Translations under genes and position numbers: made by a program
Shown here: positions 16,505 to 23,512 of the stretch, piece by piece
Layout of the letters: every line of letters begins with the position of its first letter
How positions within the stretch are numbered: the first letter of the stretch is position 1
Notes under the pieces: generated by a model
Told to the model about the DNA's origin: nothing
Database searches by the model: none
The model's input: the letters and a program-made list of their open reading frames with translations, nothing else
From: Chloroflexi bacterium OHK40
GTDB lineage: Bacteria; Chloroflexota; Chloroflexia; Chloroflexales; Chloroflexaceae
Direction: 5' to 3'
Length of the DNA: 55,189 bases
Assembly (NCBI GenBank): GCA_004367505.1
Contig: SFCB01000110.1
Coordinates: 1 to 55,189, forward strand

Positions 16505-16945
16505 TCACTGCCCACTGCCCTGGGCAGGGCCGGTGCCGAAGGGGGCAATCCCACGCTCCACGAGCAACTCCATCGCGCGCTCGATCGGGATATGGGCGAG
16601 GTTCTCGCGCTCATTCACCCACCCGTAGCTCTCGAGTTGCTCGGTGGCCTCGCGCAGCAGCCGGTCGCCGTCAACATTCGGGTTCTGCTCGAGACGGGGC
16701 TCGGGCGGAAGCTGCCGCGCCACCTCGGTAGGATTGAGCGTATTACTGAGGTCGGTGGGCGCATTACCGGCGAGCAGCAGCAACACGCCCATCAGGATCG
16801 CGGTAACAACCAGCAGCACAAAGACGCTGATCGTCCCGATCACCAGCGGACGAGCGCGGGTATCGGCGAGCTCATAGCCAGCCGCGATACTCTCCGGCGC
16901 GGCGCCCTCACCAGCCGCGTGGCCATGTCCGTGCCCGTGGCTCAT
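16505..16945 (-). CDS. Small membrane protein of the ACIII/oxidase cluster
   Basis: A 146-aa protein with a His-rich N-terminus (MSHGHGHGH), one membrane helix (about 35-62) and an outer domain ending in WVNERENLAHIPIERAMELLVERG. This last segment is a conserved feature of small proteins next to SCO1 in alternative complex III/oxidase clusters of several phyla. It may correspond to the protein called ActG or to an assembly factor; I cannot decide between them. It lies 12 bp after actA and 121 bp before the SCO1 gene. Confidence 0.8.
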   Translation of the reverse strand: MSHGHGHGHAAGEGAAPESIAAGYELADTRARPLVIGTISVFVLLVVTAILMGVLLLLAGNAPTDLSNTLNPTEVARQLPPEPRLEQNPNVDGDRLLREATEQLESYGWVNERENLAHIPIERAMELLVERGIAPFGTGPAQGSGQ

Positions 16946-16957
16946 GCGATCGCTCCT

Positions 16958-17620
16958 CTAGCGATGACAGACGTAGCAGTTCGTCAGGCGACCGTCGGTG
17001 GGGATCTGATACTCCGCCACCAGCGCGACGCGCTGTTCGAGCGGCAACGATCGGGGGTCGAAAGCCATATTGAAGACTTCGTCGCGCGGGCGGACGTTAT
17101 CCTCGGGGTTGCGGTGGCACCCGAGGCACCAGCCCATGTAGAGCGGCTGGGCCTTGGCCGTCAGGTGCTGCTGGTCGATCCGGCCGTGGCAGGAGGCGCA
17201 GCCGATCCCCTTGGCCACGTGCACGCTATGGTTGAAATAGACGAAGTCGGGCAGGTCATAGATCCGATTCCAGACCACCGACTCACCACTCTGATAGCTA
17301 TCGCGCACGGGCTGGAGCAGAGGGCTATTTGTCCACACCTGCGAGTGGCAAGACATACAGGTATCGGTAGAGGGAAACCCGGCGTGCGCCGCCCGCTCGA
17401 CCGTCGCGTGGCAGTAGCGGCAATCGATCTTCAGCTGGTCGACGTGGTGTTTATGGCTGAAGGGAACGGGCTGCTCCTTTGCCACGCCCACCTCGGTATA
17501 CCAGGGCGAGAGGTAGAGCCCCACGAGGGCCGCCACGATCCCGCCGATGAGCAGAACGAGGCCAATGATACTCACCCAGACGAGGGCATTGGCATTACGC
17601 GGGAAGATCTGTGCAGACAT
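16958..17620 (-). CDS. actA: Alternative complex III pentaheme cytochrome c subunit
   Basis: A 220-aa protein with one N-terminal membrane helix (SIIGLVLLIGGIVAALVGLYL) and five heme-binding motifs in order: CRYCH, CMSCH, CASCH, CLGCH and CYVCH, the last at the very C-terminus. The leading FSHKHH supplies likely axial His ligands. This is the layout of the multiheme ActA subunit, which passes electrons from quinol oxidation on the outer face. The ATG follows the stop of actE directly, showing close coupling. Confidence 0.94.
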   Translation of the reverse strand: MSAQIFPRNANALVWVSIIGLVLLIGGIVAALVGLYLSPWYTEVGVAKEQPVPFSHKHHVDQLKIDCRYCHATVERAAHAGFPSTDTCMSCHSQVWTNSPLLQPVRDSYQSGESVVWNRIYDLPDFVYFNHSVHVAKGIGCASCHGRIDQQHLTAKAQPLYMGWCLGCHRNPEDNVRPRDEVFNMAFDPRSLPLEQRVALVAEYQIPTDGRLTNCYVCHR

Positions 17621-18217
17621 CTATTGCCCCCCGAGTTGCTGGCGCTCTTCGGCGGTCAGGTCGTTCGCATCGACATTCTGGCTGAGTTGCAGCGCCCGGA
17701 CGTAGGCCGCCACGGCCCAGCGATCCTCGGGGGGGATGCGGTTGGCGTAGCTGTACATCCGGTTAATCCCGTTGGTGATCACATCGAAGAAGTAACCGAC
17801 CTGCACCGTCCGCAGACGATCATTGTGGAGGCTAGGCACCTGGATCCCACCTCGGTAGGCGATGACGCCATTGCCATCGCCGGCGAGGCCGTGGCAGGGT
17901 GCGCAGTAGGCGTTATAACGGGTCTGGCCACGCTCCAGAAGCTCGGCGGTGAGCTCCATGGGCAACTCAACCGCGAGCTCGCCATTGGCACGGCCGGTAA
18001 GCATGACCGAGTCGGGCGGCTCATCGGTCATCGGGACGGTATTCGGCACCGGCGGCCGCATGGCCCGACCGTCCTCGAAGAAGTCGCTCGGCTGGTTGGC
18101 CGTATACCTCGGCTGATCGTACATATCGATGTGGCAGGCCGCCAGCAGGAGGCAGAGCGGGATCCAGGCCACACGGGCGAGGCGAGACGGGTTCAGGGTA
18201 CGCGCGGCAGATTCCAT
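17621..18217 (-). CDS. actE: Alternative complex III monoheme cytochrome c subunit
   Basis: A 198-aa lipoprotein. The lipobox LLAAC lies at the end of a short signal peptide, and the CAPCH heme site is in the middle (RYNAYCAPCHGLAGDGNG). The probable distal Met is in the NRMYSYA segment. GRAMRPPVPNTVP upstream of the heme domain is a known ActE feature. The start at 18217 (MESAART) keeps a short n-region before the signal; the frame to 18301 is longer but low-complexity. It lies 86 bp after actB and abuts actA. Confidence 0.92.
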   Translation of the reverse strand: MESAARTLNPSRLARVAWIPLCLLLAACHIDMYDQPRYTANQPSDFFEDGRAMRPPVPNTVPMTDEPPDSVMLTGRANGELAVELPMELTAELLERGQTRYNAYCAPCHGLAGDGNGVIAYRGGIQVPSLHNDRLRTVQVGYFFDVITNGINRMYSYANRIPPEDRWAVAAYVRALQLSQNVDANDLTAEERQQLGGQ

Positions 18218-18303
18218 ACCTGGACGCTCATTTCTAGTACGCTCACGAGGCCGGCTCGGCGTGCAGGGGGCGGAGCGCGCTCCACTCCCTCCATCCCTCA
18301 TGC

Positions 18304-21300
18304 TCAGGCCTCGCCCTCACCAGCCAGGTCCGCGTTCCGGTTGTGGATCCGGGCGATATAGCTCGTGCGCGGCTTCGTATTGAGAAAGTTGAGCACCGTA
18401 TAGTTATGGGGCTGTGTCTTCAGGCGGGCCACCTGGCTCGCGGGGTTGTTAATGTCACCAAAAATGATCGCCTGGGTAGGGCATGCCTGGGCGCAGGCGC
18501 TCGTCACCTCGCCATCAGCGACGAACTGGCTCCCATTCACCTTGGCGCGGGCACGGGCGGCGTTGATGCGCTGGACACAGTAGGTGCATTTTTCCATCAC
18601 ACCGCGGTTCCGCACCGTCACCTCGGGGTTGCGCATCAGCTTGAAAGTCGGCTCATTCAGATCCTGGTACTGCAGGAAGTTGAAGCGGCGCACCTTGTAG
18701 GGGCAGTTATTGGAGCAATACTTGGTACCCACACAGCGGTTGTAGACCATATTATTGATGCCCTCGGCGTCGTGCACGGTGGCGGCCACCGGGCAGACGA
18801 GCTCGCAGGGAGCCTGCTCGCAGTGCTGGCAGGTCATCGGCATCACGTAGGTCTCGGGGTTGTCGAAGTTGGCGCCGGCGAAGTAGCGGTCGATGCGGAT
18901 CCAGTGCATCTCGCGGCCTTTGGCCACCTCGCTCTTGCCGACGATCGGGATATTGTTCTCGGCCTGGCAGGCCACCACGCAGGCATTACAGCCGATGCAG
19001 GCGGTCAGATCGATCGCCATGCCCCACTGGTTGCCGACGCTGTAGTCGAAGCCGGGCAGCACCTGGCCACGTCCCTGGGGCAACACGCTCTCATACCCCG
19101 GCTGCTCCGGGTCGAAGCCGGGCTGGGTGCGGCCATACTCCTCGACGTAGACCTCCTCGGCGATATATTTGGGGTTGAGCTTGAACTCCTCGAAGTTCCC
19201 GGAGCGAACGATATCGCGGCCCTCGAGGGTCCAGTGGTCCTGGGTACTGACGAGTTGATAGACCCCGCCGGGAACACGGGTCTCAAGGCCGCCGCCGAAC
19301 CAGGGCGCATCGCTGGTGCGCAGGCTATAGGCGTTAAAGCCCGTCCCGGCGCCGATCCGGCCGGTGAGCTCGCCACGGCCGTAGCCCAGGGTCACGGTCA
19401 CGGTATCCTCGGCGTGGCTCGGGACGATCCAGATCGGCAAGGTGAGCGTACGGTCACGGTAGCGCAACTCGATCAGGGTCCCATTGACCTGGGAGAGGCG
19501 CTCGAGGTTACGCTGGGCCACCTCGTTGTCCTCGGTGGCGAGCTCATTGGGGCTGATCGGCAGATTAAGCAGGCGAATGGCCGTATTGGGGCTCACCAGA
19601 GCCGCATTGTCCCAGGTGAGCTTGGTAGTGGGCCTGGGCAACTCCTGGAGCCAGCCATTGTTGCTATAGCGCCCATCGTAGATCGACGGGTCGGGCCGGA
19701 AGATCAGTTCGAGGCCCTCGGCCACGGCGGGCAGGTTGTAGTTGATCCCACTCTGGAGGGTAACCGCCCGGGCGGGGAGGGCGGTATCGGGAACGAGCCC
19801 CTGGTGCAGGGCGCGCTTGAAGAAGGTCTCGAAGGCCTCGCCCTCCAGGCCACGCTGGGCCTGCCAGTAGGCCCGCACGAAGTCGTAATCGGTCTGGCCG
19901 CTCTGGCCAAGCATGGCAGCGAGCAGATCGTGGGCGTTGCGACCGCCGTAGAGGGGCAGGATGAGCGGCTGAATGATCGTGGCGGTGCCATCGTAGGCGC
20001 GCACATCGCTCCAACTCTCCAGCGCGTGGGTCGCGGGAACGAACCAGTCGGCGAGGGCAGCCGTCTCATCGTTGTAGTAGTTCAGCACCACCTTGAAGCG
20101 CGCCTTCGCCATCGCCTCGGCGAAAGCGAAATCGGCGGGAGCCGTGTAGACCGGATTGGAGTCTATCACCACGAGCACTTCCACCGCACCGGCGTTCAGG
20201 TCATCGACGAGGCTCCGCAGGCCGGCGAGTTGGTCGGCCCCGGCGGCGGGGTTGGCAATCACCGGGTCGGTATACTCGACGGTGGTGCCCACGGCGCCGA
20301 GCGCCGCGTTGATCGCGTGGGCGAGGGCGTGGACGGCGGGCGGCTGGGCCTCACCGGCAAGGACGACACCCCTGGCGCCAGCGGCCCGCAGATCCGCTAC
20401 CAGCGCATCGAGGAACGGCCCTGCCTCGGCGGGCAGGGTAGCCTGGGGTGCGCCGGCCACCCCGAGAGCGCCGGCGATGTAGGCGGCGGCCTGGCCAACC
20501 TCAGCGGCCTTCAGGCGCAGGCGATGGTCGGCCACAATACCGGTATTCGAGAGCACCGGCTCGATGGCATAGAGTCGGCTGACCTCCTCCGTCTCGGCGA
20601 GGACACGGCGGCCAGCGCTCCAATCGCGGGCGTAGCGCACCCGGCCAGGACCCTCGGAGAAGAAATCGGCATCGAGGGCCACGATCACCCGGGCCTGATC
20701 GAAGCGGTAGCGCGGCTCGACAGGCTCGCCGAAGGCGAGGACGGCGCCGGCGTAGGTGTTGGAGCGACCGACGGGATCGTACTGAACCCAGCGCGCGGCG
20801 GGGAAGGTGGCCTGCAACTCGGCCAGTTGCCCGGCGAGGGTCGGGGAGGTGATAGTCGGGGTAAGGATGCGCAGGCCCTGGCCCTGGAGCGCGCGCTGGA
20901 GCTGCATCACCTCGCCGAAAGCAATGAGGAACTGGTCCCAGGTGCTGATCAGGCCCTGGTTCAACACCGTCTCCGGGCGGTCCGGATCGTAGAGCTGTAG
21001 GATCTCGGCCTGGGCGAAGAGATCGGTGCTCCCGAGGCTTGCGGGGTGCGCGGGGTTGCCCTCCAGCTTCACGGGGCGGCCATCGTAGCTGCGCACCGCG
21101 ACCCCCAGCCCGAAGCCGTCGAGGCTGGTGGCGGTCGCGTAGTACATAGGAATGCCCGGCTCCTGGTCGTAGGGGGCGCGGGCGAAAGGGGCCACCTTTT
21201 CCTGGGGCTGGCGGATGGCGGCGGTGCAACCAGAGAGCCCGGCGAGGGCCAGCGAGGCCCCGGCGAGCTTCAGAAATGTGCGCCGCGTAACCGGATCGCT

Positions 21301-21468
21301 CAGCTCAGCGGCGCCCGCCGGAAACTCCCGGCGCAGCAACTCGTGGAAGGCCGGCGTATCGGCGAGCTCGTCCAGCGAGCGCCAGAACTGCTTTCCACGG
21401 GCGGATTGCAGGCGGGCACGTACGGCAGCGAGCTCGCGCTCGGTCGAGTGGAGGGTGATGTCACTCAT
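18304..21468 (-). CDS. actB: Alternative complex III iron-sulfur subunit (molybdopterin-like + ferredoxin domains)
   Basis: A 1054-aa fused subunit. Residues 1-60 are a cytoplasmic helical region, then a twin-arginine motif (TRRTFLKLAG, Arg62-Arg63) and a lipobox ending in Cys81, so it is exported folded and probably lipid-anchored. About 85-720 is the molybdopterin-oxidoreductase-like domain, which in ACIII holds no Mo cofactor. About 780-1010 is the ferredoxin domain with CIGCNACVVAC, CQHCEQAPCELVCP, the CVGTKYCSNNCP segment, CTYCVQRI and CAQACP, enough for three 4Fe-4S and one 3Fe-4S cluster. It is the first gene of the operon. The NrfD-like ActC and ActF subunits that normally oxidise quinol are not in this cluster. 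Confidence 0.95.
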   Translation of the reverse strand: MSDITLHSTERELAAVRARLQSARGKQFWRSLDELADTPAFHELLRREFPAGAAELSDPVTRRTFLKLAGASLALAGLSGCTAAIRQPQEKVAPFARAPYDQEPGIPMYYATATSLDGFGLGVAVRSYDGRPVKLEGNPAHPASLGSTDLFAQAEILQLYDPDRPETVLNQGLISTWDQFLIAFGEVMQLQRALQGQGLRILTPTITSPTLAGQLAELQATFPAARWVQYDPVGRSNTYAGAVLAFGEPVEPRYRFDQARVIVALDADFFSEGPGRVRYARDWSAGRRVLAETEEVSRLYAIEPVLSNTGIVADHRLRLKAAEVGQAAAYIAGALGVAGAPQATLPAEAGPFLDALVADLRAAGARGVVLAGEAQPPAVHALAHAINAALGAVGTTVEYTDPVIANPAAGADQLAGLRSLVDDLNAGAVEVLVVIDSNPVYTAPADFAFAEAMAKARFKVVLNYYNDETAALADWFVPATHALESWSDVRAYDGTATIIQPLILPLYGGRNAHDLLAAMLGQSGQTDYDFVRAYWQAQRGLEGEAFETFFKRALHQGLVPDTALPARAVTLQSGINYNLPAVAEGLELIFRPDPSIYDGRYSNNGWLQELPRPTTKLTWDNAALVSPNTAIRLLNLPISPNELATEDNEVAQRNLERLSQVNGTLIELRYRDRTLTLPIWIVPSHAEDTVTVTLGYGRGELTGRIGAGTGFNAYSLRTSDAPWFGGGLETRVPGGVYQLVSTQDHWTLEGRDIVRSGNFEEFKLNPKYIAEEVYVEEYGRTQPGFDPEQPGYESVLPQGRGQVLPGFDYSVGNQWGMAIDLTACIGCNACVVACQAENNIPIVGKSEVAKGREMHWIRIDRYFAGANFDNPETYVMPMTCQHCEQAPCELVCPVAATVHDAEGINNMVYNRCVGTKYCSNNCPYKVRRFNFLQYQDLNEPTFKLMRNPEVTVRNRGVMEKCTYCVQRINAARARAKVNGSQFVADGEVTSACAQACPTQAIIFGDINNPASQVARLKTQPHNYTVLNFLNTKPRTSYIARIHNRNADLAGEGEA

Positions 21469-21723
21469 CGGCAGCAGCCAGACTAGGCGGGCGGGCGGAG
21501 GAACCCCCGGCGCGTACTTTGTGAAGGGAGGAACGAGCCGCAGCGCCTATTATAGCAGATCGCCCCGCGTCGTCTGGGGGAGCATTGAGATCTTTCGACG
21601 CTTACGACCCTGCTCGGGAGGAATGAGCATGAAGCGTGGCGGTAGGGAAAGACACGTGTGGGTTGGGGGTCGGCCAGGGCTAACCCGTTTTTCGCAGTAT
21701 AAGTATGTCCCTACGGCGGGGTT

Positions 21724-21753
21724 ATATTAGCATATGTGCCTTTTTTTACGCAA
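21724..21753 (-). promoter_or_regulatory. Candidate promoter of the act-cox operon
   Basis: On the minus strand TTGCGT (21748-21753) and TAATAT (21724-21729) are 18 nt apart. They lie in the only AT-rich patch between the glcF terminator and actB. A second -10-like TATACT stands about 20 nt further downstream, so the exact start is uncertain. Confidence 0.5.
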
Positions 21754-21770
21754 GCTGAACAAGCCCTGTG

Positions 21771-21801
21771 CAAGCGAAAGCCCCCATCGCAACGATGGGG
21801 G
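21771..21801 (-). terminator. Intrinsic terminator of the glycolate oxidase operon
   Basis: The arms CCCCCATCG (21781-21789) and CGATGGGGG (21793-21801) form a perfect 9-bp stem with a 3-nt loop. The minus-strand transcript continues into CTTTCGCTT. It lies 28 nt past the glcF stop. Confidence 0.85.
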
Positions 21802-21828
21802 CCAGCGTAGGGAAAAGCTGTGCAATTG

Positions 21829-23235
21829 TTAGGCAGCGGGGGCGGGCCCTCGGCGATAGCTCTCGTCGAGGAGCTCAACAATATAGCGCACCTGCACGTC
21901 CTTCCCCCGGCGACGGAGCTCACCAGCGAGCTGGAGCGCACAGCCCGGATTGCCGGTGGCGATCACGGCTGCCCCGGTAGCGAGGGCATTCGTCACCTTG
22001 CGGGCGCCGAGGCGGGCCGCCATCTCGGGCTGGGTCACGTTATAGATCCCGGCGGAGCCGCAGCACAGGGCGCTCTCGTGCATCTCGCGGAGCTCAAGCC
22101 CCGGGATGGCCTTGAGCAGGGCGCGGGGCTGGGCGCTGATGCGCTGGGCGTGTGCCAGGTGGCAGGGCTCCTGGTAGGTCACGCTGATCTCCAGGCGGCC
22201 GAGGGCGGCCCGGTTGAGCTCGATCCCGGCGAGGAACTCGTGGATGTCGCGGACCTTCTTGCTGAAGGCTACGGCCCGCTCGTGCCAGGCCGGATCGTCG
22301 TGGAGCAGGTGGCCATACTCCTTGAGCGTGCCGCCGCAGCCGGCCGCATTGATGATGATCGCGTCCACCCCGAGGCCCTCGAAGGCCGCGATATTGATGC
22401 GGGCCAACTCCCGGCCGCCGTCGAGATCGCCGCCGTGGGTGTGGAGGGCGCCGCAGCAGCCCTGGCCGGGTGGGAGGATCACCTCGACGCCATTCTTCTG
22501 CAGCACGCGGATGGTGGCCTCGTGGACCTCGGCGAAGGCGGTGCTCATGATGCAGCCCGTGACCAGGGCCACGCTGTAGCGCCGCTGGCCCTCGGCAGGG
22601 AAGATCTGGCCACGGGGCGCGATCATCTTGCCGCTGAGGGCCGGGAGCATGGTCTCGGTCTCAGCGAGGCCGAGCAGCTTGAGGATGCCACTCTTGCGGG
22701 CGATCCACTGGGCGCCGCTCTTCTGGTAGAGCACCATGGAGCCGGTAAAGGCGCGGAAGAGGCCCATGTGCTTGAAGAGACCCCCGAAGACGGCGCCGCG
22801 AAGTGCGCGCTGCCAGAGGGGGCGCGGAGGAAGGGCCGGGTTGTCGGGCACTTCAGACGGGACGCCAGGCCGGGCCGGGATCTTCCCGGCCGCGCGGGCC
22901 TGCTCGATCTGGGCGCGGCTGGCCTCGAGGATGGCGCCGTACTGCACACCCGAGGGGCAGACGGCCTCGCAGGCACGACAGTTGAGGCACTGGCTCATCT
23001 GCTCCTGAAAGACCTCACTCTCCAGGCCGATCCGCCCCTCGTCCACGGCTTTCATCAGGTAGATCCGGCCACGGGGCGAAGACATCTCCAGGCCTGTCTC
23101 ACGGTAGGTAGGGCATGAAGAGAGGCAGAGCCCGCAGTGTACGCAGGTGTTGATGATATCGGTGCTGGGCCTGTCTTTGGCGCTGAAAGGGATCAGCGGG
23201 ATGCTCACAGGCTGATCGGCGGACACACGTTCCAT
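21829..23235 (-). CDS. glcF: Glycolate oxidase iron-sulfur subunit
   Basis: A 468-aa protein of the GlcF family that takes electrons from the flavin subunits GlcD/GlcE to the quinone pool. Two 4Fe-4S motifs are present: CVHCGLCLSSCP and CLNCRACEAVCP, both near the N-terminus. Two C-terminal CCG domains follow, with GCCGALHTHGG and LCCGSAGIYN. The start at 23235 (MERVSADQ) has GGAGA upstream; the open frame runs to 23367 without support. It is the last gene of the glc operon, 277 bp after the glcD-glcE fusion, and is followed by a terminator. Confidence 0.95.
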   Translation of the reverse strand: MERVSADQPVSIPLIPFSAKDRPSTDIINTCVHCGLCLSSCPTYRETGLEMSSPRGRIYLMKAVDEGRIGLESEVFQEQMSQCLNCRACEAVCPSGVQYGAILEASRAQIEQARAAGKIPARPGVPSEVPDNPALPPRPLWQRALRGAVFGGLFKHMGLFRAFTGSMVLYQKSGAQWIARKSGILKLLGLAETETMLPALSGKMIAPRGQIFPAEGQRRYSVALVTGCIMSTAFAEVHEATIRVLQKNGVEVILPPGQGCCGALHTHGGDLDGGRELARINIAAFEGLGVDAIIINAAGCGGTLKEYGHLLHDDPAWHERAVAFSKKVRDIHEFLAGIELNRAALGRLEISVTYQEPCHLAHAQRISAQPRALLKAIPGLELREMHESALCCGSAGIYNVTQPEMAARLGARKVTNALATGAAVIATGNPGCALQLAGELRRRGKDVQVRYIVELLDESYRRGPAPAA

Positions 23236-23512
23236 GTGCGGTTTCTCCACGGTTGGCAGGTGGCGGTCCCTGGCGGTTGGCTCCGAGCGGCACGGCACAG
23301 ATAGGCCGAGGGTAGCAGAAAGCAGAGGGGCCATCCTGGTGTGGCAGGCGAGGCTCCCCCAGGGCATGCAAGGGCAGGCAGACTACCACACGATCCCTTT
23401 CGTGGCGTCAGACGGCACACCTGCCGACCCCGGCACAGCCGTCCGGATGCGGCAAACGATCGGGCACGGTTTCGGCCTGAACCCCATTCCGGGGCATCGT
23501 CGCAAACCGGGC

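Larger units (their letters stand above)
21469..21828. other. Regulatory region between glcF and actB
   Basis: This 360-bp region carries the glcF terminator (21771-21801) and then the probable promoter of the act-cox operon (21724-21753). An untranslated leader of roughly 250 nt follows before actB. The stretch around 21700-21750 is markedly AT-richer than the surroundings. A palindrome ACACGTGT stands at 21652-21659. No gene is seen. Confidence 0.6.

Noticed and set aside
16463-18361. 632-codon plus-strand frame opposite the cytochrome genes
   Set aside because: It is the antisense shadow of actE, actA and the 146-aa gene, with no ribosome site and no recognisable motif.
18343-21000. 885-codon plus-strand open frame opposite actB
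   Set aside because: It is antisense to actB, whose cofactor motifs are complete. The product is His/Gly/Val-rich without domains, a usual by-product of GC-rich codon bias.
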